Shown here: one piece after another, positions 25,681-33,925 of the stretch
Layout of the letters: each line of letters opens with the position of its first letter
Position numbering within the stretch: position 1 is the stretch's first letter
Origin: Clostridiales bacterium
GTDB lineage: Bacteria > Bacillota > Clostridia > Saccharofermentanales > Saccharofermentanaceae
Direction: 5' to 3'
NCBI GenBank assembly: GCA_017617935.1
Contig: JAFZVF010000044.1
Coordinates: forward strand, 1 to 37,104
DNA length: 37,104 nt
The notes under the pieces: model-generated
Database searches by the model: none
What the model saw: the letters and a program-made list of their open reading frames with translations, nothing else
Told to the model about the DNA's origin: nothing
Made by a program: the position numbers and the translations under genes

Positions 25681-26946
25681 TTATTTAACCTTGATCTTGA
25701 TGGTCACCGTCTTCCAGTCTGATGCTCTAAACTCACCATTGCCGGTTGCCATGACCTTGAACTTAACCTTGTAGGTGCCTCTCTTTATCTTCTTTTTAAC
25801 GGTCACCTTTCCGGTCGTCTTGTTGATCGTTATCTTCTTATTGCCCTTGACCTTGGCAAACAGATATGAACCGTTACTCTTGGAACTCAGGCTGAGCACC
25901 TTGGAACAAGAAACCGTCTGAGCCTTTTTCCTTGTCTTTTTGTACTTGACCTTGGCGGTCTTGCCTTTGGCCGTAATCTGGTTTTCCTGCAGATGCACGA
26001 CGACTTTGATTCCGGAAATGGCATCCGGATTATCCTTTAAGATCTTGTTATGCAGTTCTTCCGTAATGTGAAGTTCCAACAGATTATTACAGTTTTCAAA
26101 TGCGATATCCTTAACTTCCGTTACGCTGCTGGGGAGCGTTACGCTGGTAAGGCTCTCACACTTCTGGAAAGCCTGCCAGCCTATGGATTTAACTCCATAA
26201 TTGATTCTCAGGTAATGGAGCTGATTGCAGCCCTGGAAAGCTTCATCACCGATCTCAGAAACACTGCCGGGGATCGTCACGCTGATGAGGCTCTCGCAAT
26301 AATAGAAAGCGCCTTTTCCAAGAACTTTGGCGCCATCGGCGATAGTAACGTCCGTAAGTTCTTCGCATGAAGCAAAGACCCACAATCCCATTTCCTTAAG
26401 ACTTGAGGGAACATTGGCCTTCTTGAGGCTCGTACAATCCCTGAAGGCATCCGTTCCGATCTTGGTAACGCTTGAAGGGATTGAAACGCTCTTGAGACCC
26501 TTGCAGGAATAGAACGCGCTTTGGCCAATGGTCTTCAGGCCATCAGGAAGCGTAACGCTTGTAAGGTTTTCGCACTTATAGAAAGCATAATCTCCGATCG
26601 AAGTGACGCCTTTCTTGACCACGACCTTCTGAATGCTGTTTCGGTAATCCTTCCAAGGCACTTCAGAGTCATGCTTATAGTTTGGAATATTCTTGTTAAT
26701 GGTCAGCGTCGTTCCGTTAAAGACGTACGGATCGACCTTTGCAGCTTTCTCTTTTGCGGAAACCTTTGCCTCTTCATCAGGAAGTTTCTCTTCAGAAGAC
26801 TCTTCCTGCTCCTTGTCTTCAGTTGCTTCGGTGACTGGCTCTTCCGGCTGCTGAATTGCCTCGTCCGCCAACACGATAGCCGGAACCATCCCAACGATAA
26901 GAGCCGCGATGACAAAAAACGACAAAAAGCGCTTTAACATATTCAT
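25681..26946 (-). CDS. Secreted BspA-like leucine-rich-repeat protein (LRR protein 2)
   Basis: 421 residues, the same layout as the protein at 13696-15135: signal peptide (about 1-27), acidic linker (28-70), a cap with FNGTTLTINKNIPN, then about seven LRR_5 repeats (SVTLPDGLKTIGQSAFYSCKGL style) and the basic C-terminal module (322-421) ending IKIKVK. No LPXTG. Probably a surface protein; ligand unknown. AAAGGGGG stands before ATG 26946; an ATG six bases further in is an equal alternative. Together the two LRR genes flank the peptidase/two-component region. Confidence 0.9.
   Translation of the reverse strand: MNMLKRFLSFFVIAALIVGMVPAIVLADEAIQQPEEPVTEATEDKEQEESSEEKLPDEEAKVSAKEKAAKVDPYVFNGTTLTINKNIPNYKHDSEVPWKDYRNSIQKVVVKKGVTSIGDYAFYKCENLTSVTLPDGLKTIGQSAFYSCKGLKSVSIPSSVTKIGTDAFRDCTSLKKANVPSSLKEMGLWVFASCEELTDVTIADGAKVLGKGAFYYCESLISVTIPGSVSEIGDEAFQGCNQLHYLRINYGVKSIGWQAFQKCESLTSVTLPSSVTEVKDIAFENCNNLLELHITEELHNKILKDNPDAISGIKVVVHLQENQITAKGKTAKVKYKKTRKKAQTVSCSKVLSLSSKSNGSYLFAKVKGNKKITINKTTGKVTVKKKIKRGTYKVKFKVMATGNGEFRASDWKTVTIKIKVK
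25684..25983 (-). repeat. C-terminal KGKTAKVKY surface module, copy 2
   Basis: The last 100 residues of LRR protein 2, clearly related to copy 1: NQITAKGKTAKVKYKKTRKK, then TINKTTGKVTVKKKIKRG and a KIKVK end. Confidence 0.85.
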
Positions 26947-26961
26947 AGATCCCCCTTTAAG

Positions 26962-27044
26962 TCACGTTAAACCGTGTACCGTAAACAAATTATAGACCAG
27001 CGCTATTCCAAATGGAAGAAAAAAGGTGGCGTTGTTTAACGTGA
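26962..27044 (-). promoter_or_regulatory. LRR protein 2 promoter flanked by an 11-bp inverted repeat
   Basis: A perfect TATAAT on the minus strand (26994-26989) lies about 43 bases from the start codon. It is bracketed by TCACGTTAAAC (26962-26972) and its exact reverse complement GTTTAACGTGA (27034-27044), 61 bases apart. The arms sit near +15 and -50 relative to the likely start point, a layout suited to repression by looping. Confidence 0.5.
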
Positions 27045-27062
27045 TCTTCGCTTACAGATTAT

Positions 27063-29495
27063 TCAAATATTGCGGAGTTCGTCCAACGCGTCAACGTACA
27101 TGTGCTCGTCGGTCATGCCGTCCTCGCTTCTGAGCTTTATCGAGTAAGCAATCTTTATCGTAATGCTCTTATCATCAACGGTTCTTATCGATTCTATATG
27201 TTCTTTAAGCTTCTCGGCGATTGCCCTAAGCTCCTCTCGTGAATCGGCATAAGTAACGACTGCCAGATCCGTTTTATTCGCTCTTGCGACAACGCCTTTA
27301 TCACCAACCTCATCGACTATTTCGTCAACGATCCTTTGGAGAACGCTGTTGGAGAACGCCTTGCCGTAGGATTTCAGGATGCGCTCACTCTTTGTGTTCT
27401 TTAGAAGGATCAAACCGTAATCCCTGTTAAAGGAATGATACTGCCTGGAAAAATCCAAAATCGTTCTGACAAAAGAGTCTGCGTTCATCGCACCGGTAAC
27501 TTCATCAATGTCAGGATTAGACTGAACTTCGCCAAGCTGCTTCTTAACTTCATCGACGTCAAAAATATAGCCCATTATCCCGACTATCTCGCCGTCCTTA
27601 TAGATGGGAAGCTTTGAAGTGACGGTGTTATGCGGAACTCCGTCGATGATGCACTTGCAGGGCTTTACGTTTGATACGCTTCCATGACTGATGATGTCGT
27701 TTTCATCATCACCATACGAACCTTCAGCCAAATGCCACTTCATGTCTTCGCCACGCTTGCCTATTATCTCGTCAGCGGAATCAAGCCTGAAATAATCCAG
27801 AAAGGCCTTGCTGGCGCCAAGGTACCTGTGGTCCTTGTCCTTCCAAAAGAACTTGATGTTGGACCCCCACAATATGTTGTGCCAGAGCAGAGAATTCTCA
27901 TCGGGATTGAGTATGTCACCGACCGAAGCGCCGTTCTGCAGTATGGTTTTTGCTGAAACCACAGACAAAGGCTTGATACAATATAAGAATTCCTTTCCGT
28001 TCGAACCGGGCTGCATCATGATCGTAGCCGTTACCCAATGGTAGACTCCGTCGTCGTTCTTGAACCTGAATGCCTCCTCAATATAGCCGCTAGGACTCTT
28101 ACTCACCCTTTCGGCAAAAGTTGAAGCATTCATGAACTCGATATAGCGGCTTCTGTCGTTTGGATGAAGGTTCATGTTAGCCATCATCTCAGATGACTTT
28201 CGCATGTCCATCTTCTCAGGGCCCTGGAAGAGCCTGAACTTGCCGAGGATCGGCGTTACCCTCTGCTCTTCGGGACAAAACAGCAAAACCACTACGAACA
28301 GGTGCGAAAGCTCACGAAGCCTGTAATCAAGCTCTTCGGTCTTAGCGCGTTCCTTACTGACGGAGATGTTGAAGATCGAAGCCTTGATCAAGTGAACGCC
28401 CTCATTTTCCGCAACTTCGCGGGCGATCAGCCTGAGATAGTTTCCTCCGACGGTATAGTAGAATTCTTCCTGTTTCTTGCTCTTCGCCAAAAGATCCGCA
28501 AAGTTGCGATATTGGTTAAGGAGCGGCGAACCGGACATGTAGATCTTTTCATCGGCCTCGGAATTGCTCGGAAGCTCGCTAAAGATCTGCAGTTTGTATG
28601 CGTCATTCATAAACAGGGTCTTGAAAACGGTTCCGTCATACGTGATGAGCTCAAGCGGCGCGTCAGTGCTCCTGACGTGATATTCAGCGCTGTCATAGAA
28701 GGCAGTCCATTTGCGCGCCTCTATGGTAATGCCCTTTTCACTTATGTTTGAAAACGCATCTTCAAGAGGCATTGGCTTGCCGTAAAAGTATCCCTGCAGC
28801 CTTCCGCATCCTATCTCCTTGAGGAAGTCGACCTCCTCTTCGGTCTCAACGCCTTCTGCCAGCGTCTTGATGCCTATGTCCTTTGCCATCGTTATAAGTG
28901 ACTTCATAATGGCCTTGGACTTAACGTTCATCGATGAAAGGAACTTCATGTCAAGCTTGATGACGTCAACGTTGAAGTCCTTGAGAAGGTTCAGTGATGA
29001 ATATCCGCTTCCGAAATCGTCCATCCATACTGCGAATCCGTGCTCACGGAAGCCTTCTATGACTTCCTGCATGAAGTCGCCGTCGGTTATCATCATGCTC
29101 TCAGTGATCTCTACGTGTATGTAATCACGCGGAACGTCGTACTTGTTGACCGCATTTTCGAGTACTTCGAGCATGTCGCAGGTCAGGAAATCAAGTCTTG
29201 AGAAATTTATGGATACGGGCACCATGTCCAGATCGGCTGTGAGCCTGTCATGGATGTCGCTGCAGACCTTCTCGATCATGAAGATGTCGAGTTTGTATAT
29301 GAGTTCCGCCTCTTCAAGCGAAGTGATGAATTGTGCAGGCGAAAGGAAACCGTAATCAGGGTCTATCCAGCGCGCGAGCGACTCAAAGCCGCAAAGCTCG
29401 CCCGTGAGCGTCCGGATAACGGGTTGATAATAGACTTTTATCCAACCGTTCGCGATCGCGTCGTCTATCCTGTTGACTACATTCAGTTCCGGCAT
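27063..29495 (-). CDS. EAL-domain c-di-GMP phosphodiesterase with PAS and degenerate GGDEF domains
   Basis: 810 residues from MPELNV. The start at 29495 has GGGGA 8 bases upstream, while the ATG at 29510 has no ribosome binding site. EAL domain (about 5-250): FESLARW, Asn in INFSRLDF, ITESMM, MDDFGSGYSSL, Lys in IKLDMKF, AEGVET and QGYFYGKP, so the phosphodiesterase residues look complete. PAS-like regions follow (about 270-640). The C-terminal ~160 residues have GGDEF shape but the signature site reads NKTDL, so it should not make c-di-GMP and may bind GTP or be structural. No transmembrane helix is apparent; it is probably a cytoplasmic enzyme lowering c-di-GMP in response to a PAS-sensed cue. 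Confidence 0.88.
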   Translation of the reverse strand: MPELNVVNRIDDAIANGWIKVYYQPVIRTLTGELCGFESLARWIDPDYGFLSPAQFITSLEEAELIYKLDIFMIEKVCSDIHDRLTADLDMVPVSINFSRLDFLTCDMLEVLENAVNKYDVPRDYIHVEITESMMITDGDFMQEVIEGFREHGFAVWMDDFGSGYSSLNLLKDFNVDVIKLDMKFLSSMNVKSKAIMKSLITMAKDIGIKTLAEGVETEEEVDFLKEIGCGRLQGYFYGKPMPLEDAFSNISEKGITIEARKWTAFYDSAEYHVRSTDAPLELITYDGTVFKTLFMNDAYKLQIFSELPSNSEADEKIYMSGSPLLNQYRNFADLLAKSKKQEEFYYTVGGNYLRLIAREVAENEGVHLIKASIFNISVSKERAKTEELDYRLRELSHLFVVVLLFCPEEQRVTPILGKFRLFQGPEKMDMRKSSEMMANMNLHPNDRSRYIEFMNASTFAERVSKSPSGYIEEAFRFKNDDGVYHWVTATIMMQPGSNGKEFLYCIKPLSVVSAKTILQNGASVGDILNPDENSLLWHNILWGSNIKFFWKDKDHRYLGASKAFLDYFRLDSADEIIGKRGEDMKWHLAEGSYGDDENDIISHGSVSNVKPCKCIIDGVPHNTVTSKLPIYKDGEIVGIMGYIFDVDEVKKQLGEVQSNPDIDEVTGAMNADSFVRTILDFSRQYHSFNRDYGLILLKNTKSERILKSYGKAFSNSVLQRIVDEIVDEVGDKGVVARANKTDLAVVTYADSREELRAIAEKLKEHIESIRTVDDKSITIKIAYSIKLRSEDGMTDEHMYVDALDELRNI

Positions 29496-29525
29496 CCGAT
29501 GATTCCCCATTTTTGTAATTACTTA

Positions 29526-29531
29526 ATTATA
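29526..29531 (-). promoter_or_regulatory. Candidate -10 for the EAL gene
   Basis: A perfect TATAAT on the minus strand in CTTGTATAATTAAG, 30 bases upstream of the start at 29495. That short leader supports the downstream start codon. The -35 is weak. Confidence 0.5.
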
Positions 29532-29592
29532 CAAGATAACGGGGCGAAAAAGCAAAAATCCTTTACAAATAGCGCCAGGATGCGAAATCAAG

Positions 29593-30699
29593 TCAATCGA
29601 GACCGTCTCCCTCTGCCGCATAATTCAGATGTGCTGAACTTATGTAATAATACTTTTCCTCAAGTTCTTTGCCGATCTTAATGAGTTCTTCACAAGTTAG
29701 GTCGCGGTCGAATTCAATCTGGAAATCGCTTGTATACTTTAAGTATCCGACGACCTTGGCACCGATCTCCTTACAGATCTCGTTCATCTTCTCCATGTCA
29801 TTCGGAGTCCCCATCTTAAAGCTGACAAGCAGCTGATTCTTAACATATACAAAACCGGTCTCCTTATCGGTGACGATGTCGCCTTCACCAGCAGGTTTGT
29901 AGTAATTCTCTTTATCGAAATCATCATCGGAAACGTCTTTTTCCTCATGAATAAGGAAATGCTTTCTCTCAACGCTGTTTGTGCATTTGAGCGAAACCAA
30001 TTCGCTGTCTCCCGAATATCTGAATTCAACTCTGAACGTGCATTCTTCATTGACTTTGTATTCAGAAAATGCCGGTCCGGCCTTCTCCTTATCCAGCGGT
30101 TTGGAAGTTGAAGGATTGCCGAACAACTTGGTAAGTTCCTTTTCAAGTTTGGAATAGTAATCCATCATTTCGTCTTTTGAAAAAGGCGACGGCTTCAATG
30201 AATTATCAGACTTTGAGTTGGAGTTGACGAACTCCACCATGTAAAGGTTTCCGTATTCCTCGTTGGCGGTAAAGATAAACCTGTTGAAAACGAGATCCTC
30301 TGCCGACCCCTGCATGTAGTTGTAGTACGTGAATACGCGTTCGCCTTTATATTCCTCTGAGGAGACGCTTAACGCCATGTACGAATGGTAAAACCCGGTT
30401 CCGAAAAAGTCTTCTACCTTAGGAAAAGACGGGCGAACCCACGTCCCCGTGATGTTTTTCATAAGCTCGCAAAGGTCAGCGACCTTAGAGTCGCCATAAC
30501 TAGCCGCTTCGGTAGTCCTGGGCCCTGCCTTGTAACGGTCATCGGGTTTTTCAGTTGTCTCGGATGTGGCAGGACCGGTCTCCGCCGTGGCGATGATCGC
30601 CAGTTTTTCTTCTGCTTTCTTATGTCTTTTGAAAACAGCGAAAACGACGGCTCCCAAAACCGCCGCCACGAGCAATACAGTTGCAATAGTTCTTTTCAT
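29593..30699 (-). CDS. Membrane-anchored protein with subtilisin-prodomain-like C-terminus
   Basis: 368 residues from MKRTIATV. The start at 30699 is chosen because AAGGGTGAG lies 7 bases upstream; the longer frame would need a GTG inside that site. One N-terminal hydrophobic helix (about 4-23) is followed by a basic KRHKKAEEK and a Thr/Glu/Pro linker. The middle (about 75-265) matches nothing I know. The last ~95 residues (VYVKNQLLVSFKMG, EICKEIGAKVVGYL, DFQIEFDRDLTCEELI, SSAHLNYAAE) resemble the inhibitory prodomain of clostridial subtilisins (fervidolysin type), yet no S8 peptidase domain follows. It may be a stand-alone protease inhibitor or chaperone (inference). Confidence 0.75.
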   Translation of the reverse strand: MKRTIATVLLVAAVLGAVVFAVFKRHKKAEEKLAIIATAETGPATSETTEKPDDRYKAGPRTTEAASYGDSKVADLCELMKNITGTWVRPSFPKVEDFFGTGFYHSYMALSVSSEEYKGERVFTYYNYMQGSAEDLVFNRFIFTANEEYGNLYMVEFVNSNSKSDNSLKPSPFSKDEMMDYYSKLEKELTKLFGNPSTSKPLDKEKAGPAFSEYKVNEECTFRVEFRYSGDSELVSLKCTNSVERKHFLIHEEKDVSDDDFDKENYYKPAGEGDIVTDKETGFVYVKNQLLVSFKMGTPNDMEKMNEICKEIGAKVVGYLKYTSDFQIEFDRDLTCEELIKIGKELEEKYYYISSAHLNYAAEGDGLD

Positions 30700-30877
30700 C
30701 TTTCGTCTCACCCTTACAAACGTCTGACTTAAAGAGCCTTATGGTCGTACAACGAATTATAACATGTCACATGTAGTCTTCGCCGCTATTGCAAATCCCC
30801 CATAATTATAGTCCCGTTCCAGAGCAGTAAAGCATTAAAAACTGCACAAATCAAGCATTTGAAAATGGTCGCATTTA

Positions 30878-30904
30878 TTAGCACTCTCCTCTTGCGAGTG
30901 CTAA
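30878..30904 (+). promoter_or_regulatory. CIRCE element (HrcA operator)
   Basis: TTAGCACTC, 9-base spacer, GAGTGCTAA: a perfect match to the CIRCE consensus bound by the heat-shock repressor HrcA. It overlaps the -35 of the hsp20 promoter. Confidence 0.95.
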
Positions 30905-30919
30905 CAGCAGGACTATAAT
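30892..30919 (+). promoter_or_regulatory. hsp20 promoter
   Basis: TTGCGA (30892-30897) lies inside CIRCE, then a 16-bp spacer and a perfect TATAAT (30914-30919). The leader to the ATG at 31004 is about 78 bases. Confidence 0.75.
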
Positions 30920-31003
30920 GAAGCCGAACACAAAGAACGAAGATCAATAGATCGGACCTCCGCTCGAAATGCTCGGATACAACATTCAAAGGAGATGATT
31001 ATT

Positions 31004-31450
31004 ATGTTGATGTCCGGATTATTTGGAGAAGATTTATTTGATGAGTTTTGGGGTTTCCCCACGCACGAGCTGGCCAACATTGACAAGCGCCTTTACGGAA
31101 AGCATGCCCGCCACATGATGGAGACCGACGTTCACGAGACCGAGACCGATTACGAGCTCGAAATGAACCTCCCAGGCTTTAAGAAAGATCAGATCAACGT
31201 CAAGCTCGAAGACGGTTACATGACCATCAGCGCTTCGAAAGATCACGATCAGGAAAAGAAGGACCGCCACGGCAAGATCATCCGTCAGGAAAGATATGCC
31301 GGCGCCATGCAGCGTAGCTTTTACGTCGGCGAAGGCGTAAAGGTCGAAGACGTTAAGGCCAAATTCGAAGACGGCGTCTTAAAGCTCTGCATCCCGAAGA
31401 AGGAACTCAAGGAACTTCCTGCAAACAACACCATCGCCATCGAAGGCTGA
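31004..31450 (+). CDS. Small heat-shock protein, Hsp20/alpha-crystallin family
   Basis: 148 residues from the start at 31004, chosen because AAGGAG lies 9 bases upstream; the ATG at 30995 overlaps that site. Landmarks of the alpha-crystallin domain (about 43-140): ELEMNLPGFKKDQINVKLEDGYMTISA, in two strands, and FEDGVLKLCIPKKE. An N-terminal arm begins with LFGEDLFDEFW. It is an ATP-independent holdase that keeps unfolding proteins soluble. CIRCE upstream indicates HrcA control. The gene stands alone with a double terminator. Confidence 0.95.
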   Translation: MLMSGLFGEDLFDEFWGFPTHELANIDKRLYGKHARHMMETDVHETETDYELEMNLPGFKKDQINVKLEDGYMTISASKDHDQEKKDRHGKIIRQERYAGAMQRSFYVGEGVKVEDVKAKFEDGVLKLCIPKKELKELPANNTIAIEG

Positions 31451-31523
31451 CAAGCCTTTTTGCCATACCTTTCACACCCATACCCATACATAGGCAACGG
31501 CCGGGATTCCGGCCGTTGTTTTT
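31443..31523 (+). terminator. Tandem terminators after hsp20
   Basis: First a short hairpin overlapping the stop: AAGGCT, GACA loop, AGCCTT, then T-run (31443-31461). Then a strong one: CAACGGCCGG, GATT loop, CCGGCCGTTG, TTTTT (31495-31523). The second abuts the stop of the converging acetyltransferase gene. Confidence 0.88.
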
Positions 31524-32020
31524 CACTTCTTTACGTATCTTATCTCACGCTTGTTCCATCTCTTGAATATCTTGTCCTTACCGTCTGTGCGGTAACCGTT
31601 CTTTTCATAGAAATTCCTGCCCATTTGGTTCTCTTCCAAGACCCAGACGACAAATTCAGAGAAGCCTTTCTCTTTTCCTTTGCTTTCAAAGAGCTTCAGC
31701 ATTTCCGAGCCGATCCCCGCTCTCACGTATTCGGGATCAACATAAATGAAATGAAGTTCGAAGGATTGCTTTTTGTCCTCGTCTCCACACTCACCGATGC
31801 CCATCATGCCCTTGATAAGACCGGTGTCAGAATCTTCATATACATAGATTTCAAAGAACTTTTCGTTTATCCATCTTTCTACGGACGGAACGCGGCCCTC
31901 AACGGACAAGTCCTTAAAAAGGCACTCGTCAGAAACGATTCCCTTATAAGCGTAACGGCAGCTGTTAACGTCTATCTCGGCGATCCTTGCCGCATCCTTG
32001 ATCGTTGCCTCGCGGATCAT
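31523..32020 (-). CDS. GNAT-family N-acetyltransferase
   Basis: 165 residues, a single GNAT domain that transfers an acetyl group from acetyl-CoA. The motif A region is visible as FIYVDPEYVRAGIGSEML (about 92-109), with the Q/RxxGxG/A-type pyrophosphate loop (RAGIGS), then the C-terminal VLEENQMGRNFYEKNGY motif. The N-terminus IREATIKDAARIAEID is also typical. The acceptor cannot be told from sequence. RBS GGGGG precedes ATG at 32020. Confidence 0.9.
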   Translation of the reverse strand: MIREATIKDAARIAEIDVNSCRYAYKGIVSDECLFKDLSVEGRVPSVERWINEKFFEIYVYEDSDTGLIKGMMGIGECGDEDKKQSFELHFIYVDPEYVRAGIGSEMLKLFESKGKEKGFSEFVVWVLEENQMGRNFYEKNGYRTDGKDKIFKRWNKREIRYVKK

Positions 32021-32056
32021 TTAAGCATCCCCCTTCGTTTTTACTTTACCATTTAA

Positions 32057-32320
32057 TCATGGATGGGCCGTAACGCAAACAGCAAATCCAAATCCCGCGA
32101 GCATCAGATGGATCACTATGAATCCCAAGCCCATGAAGACTGCAGAAGTTTTGTCGATCTGGCGAAGAAGCGAAACAATAAACGCAAATCCCATAACGCC
32201 GAAAAAGAAATAAGGAATATAGGCACTCGAGAAACTGACCGCCGAGAAAGTCGCGAAGACGCTGAGCAGCGTTCCAATCAAAAGAATGAAGCATTCAAAC
32301 AAAACCAGTGCCTTCTTCAT
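32057..32320 (-). CDS. Small hydrophobic membrane protein
   Basis: 87 residues with about three transmembrane segments (about 5-25, 33-52, 61-82) and short loops (RQIDKT). Not a family I recognise. RBS GGGAGG lies before ATG at 32320. It starts 13 bases after the gene at 32334, so the two are probably co-transcribed. Frames on the other strand here are shadows. Confidence 0.7.
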   Translation of the reverse strand: MKKALVLFECFILLIGTLLSVFATFSAVSFSSAYIPYFFFGVMGFAFIVSLLRQIDKTSAVFMGLGFIVIHLMLAGFGFAVCVTAHP

Positions 32321-32333
32321 AATCTTCCTCCCG

Positions 32334-32882
32334 TCAATTGTCAGGATCCGTTACCTCAACCAGAACGGCAAAGCGGTACGAGCCGTCAGGATATTTGAGG
32401 ACGAGATAATACCGCTCAACGTCTGATATGGAGTTGGGTTCGTCAAGCGGGAGCTTGTCTTCAGGAACGTAATAACGCGTTACGGGAGCGTTATCCTTAT
32501 CCGTTCCCTCTTCATGCCTGCCTTCAGTCAATGCGTATTCGATCGCACCGGAAAAACCTTCAGGCATGGCTTTGATCAGCTCTTCATAATTCTTGTATTT
32601 ACGGGTTTCGAGAGAATTGTAAGTGAGAGTCGGGTAAGCCTGTGGATCGTTGTTAAGCTTTAAAAATCCGTGATCGCTGACCAAGGGTTCATAAGAAGAA
32701 AGCCTTGCCGCCCGGCAGTAGTAATTAACGCTGGCTTCTGTTGTATGTGATATATATCTGGCCATGCCTATATACACCCAGATTCCCAATGTGGCAAAAA
32801 CTGCGAAGACGCTCAGGAAAACGATCAGGCACCCGCTCCTGGCGGATTCGTTAGGGTTAACTTTAGTTATGTCTCTGGTCAT
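32334..32882 (-). CDS. Hypothetical single-pass membrane protein
   Basis: 182 residues. A polar N-terminus (about 1-16), one transmembrane helix (about 17-42, SGCLIVFLSVFAVFATLGIW), then an external domain of ~140 residues with a Tyr-rich strand pattern, ending KYPDGSYRFAVLVEVTDPDN. No known family. RBS GGGGAGG before ATG 32882. Co-transcription with the 87-aa membrane protein is likely. Confidence 0.7.
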   Translation of the reverse strand: MTRDITKVNPNESARSGCLIVFLSVFAVFATLGIWVYIGMARYISHTTEASVNYYCRAARLSSYEPLVSDHGFLKLNNDPQAYPTLTYNSLETRKYKNYEELIKAMPEGFSGAIEYALTEGRHEEGTDKDNAPVTRYYVPEDKLPLDEPNSISDVERYYLVLKYPDGSYRFAVLVEVTDPDN

Positions 32883-32995
32883 GAACCGTTCCTCCCCACA
32901 AGTTTTGCTCCTGGGGATATGGTATCACTGTCAATATTGAATTTCAACTACTTTTTATCGTTATTCGATATAATTGTATTGGATAACGAGACGAT
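32883..32995. other. Intergenic, one hairpin
   Basis: 113 bases between two minus-strand genes. TCGTTAT and ATAACGA (32958-32964, 32983-32989) can form a 7-bp stem with an 18-base loop, but no T-run follows. A TTGACA is present on the minus strand, but with no -10 at proper spacing. Confidence 0.35.
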
Positions 32996-33886
32996 TCACT
33001 CAAAATATCTTTCAATCAGATCTTTTGCTATCCTGAGGCCTTCGCCCGTATACTCACGGCATTCCTTTATCGCTTGGAGCTTCTGTTTCTGCTGCATCAG
33101 CTGAGCAAAATGCGCCTTCTTCTCTTCGGGTATCTTGGCAAGCACGCCCTCAAGATACGCCCTGTATCTGGGTTCATCGTTAACGAGTTCCTCCTGGGCC
33201 TGGGCGAACGCCTCCACGTCAGCTTTGTGCTGCTCGGCTATGCGCTGCTGCGCTTCCTGTTTTGAAGCGACTTGCTGAATAACGGGGATCCTCCCGTTTC
33301 TCTTAATGAATTCAACCATCTGACCTGCCGTGACGGCATCATTAAGGCGTAGGAAATGAAGCGACAGTTCCTCTTCGCCCTCATAACCGTTAAATGCAAG
33401 GACAGGGGCAATGTATTTGGTCGCATTTTCATAGTGATCGAATTTTGAGATGTAGAACACCTTGTCTTCAAGCTCGCCATCCCTGTATTTGACGGTCACC
33501 TTCTGTTCATCGATGACCAGACACGCTTCCTTGTGACGGAACGGCTGACGGGCGATCAAAAGCAGAACAATGAAGAATACCGCGAAAGTGATCACAGCAG
33601 GGATCCATGCCTTTTCATCCAGAAATACCCATCCGATGCCGTATGCCATAGCCGTCGGCAAGATGACAAGAAAGCCCGTGAAAGTTATCAAGGCATTGAC
33701 CTTCAGTTTCTTCGTGTAACCGCAGGGATAAAAGACCAGGCGGTCCGGAAGGTATTCGTTCGGCTGGGAGGTTGAATTCTTTTGCCTCGCAAACATCGAG
33801 CCCGTAACGATCAGCATTACGAAAAAGAATGCGAAAAGCGCGGTTCCGGCATAGTAAGGCATTGCACCATCAAGATAATTACTCAT
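32996..33886 (-). CDS. Membrane protein with bL12 C-terminal-like tail
   Basis: 296 residues. Three transmembrane helices (about 12-33, 61-85, 92-112) precede a cytoplasmic domain with a beta-rich part (CLVIDEQKVTVKYRDGE), which resembles PH-like domains of bacterial membrane proteins, then a long Gln/Glu/Ala-rich coiled coil (about 200-265). The last ~27 residues (AIKECREYTGEGLRIAKDLI) match the helix pair of the ribosomal protein bL12 C-terminal domain. Function unknown; the tail could be a binding module. RBS GGAGGGTG precedes ATG at 33886. Confidence 0.7.
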   Translation of the reverse strand: MSNYLDGAMPYYAGTALFAFFFVMLIVTGSMFARQKNSTSQPNEYLPDRLVFYPCGYTKKLKVNALITFTGFLVILPTAMAYGIGWVFLDEKAWIPAVITFAVFFIVLLLIARQPFRHKEACLVIDEQKVTVKYRDGELEDKVFYISKFDHYENATKYIAPVLAFNGYEGEEELSLHFLRLNDAVTAGQMVEFIKRNGRIPVIQQVASKQEAQQRIAEQHKADVEAFAQAQEELVNDEPRYRAYLEGVLAKIPEEKKAHFAQLMQQKQKLQAIKECREYTGEGLRIAKDLIERYFE

Positions 33887-33925
33887 TGTTCACCCTCCAA
33901 TGCCAACATTATAGCAATGATCCGG

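Noticed and set aside
30786..30989. 67-codon minus-strand frame
   Set aside because: It overlaps the CIRCE element and hsp20 promoter and has no ribosome binding site or recognisable protein features.
32063..32398. 111-codon plus-strand frame
   Set aside because: It is very Lys/Arg/Glu/Asn-rich with no hydrophobic core, and is antisense to two membrane-protein genes that have good ribosome binding sites.
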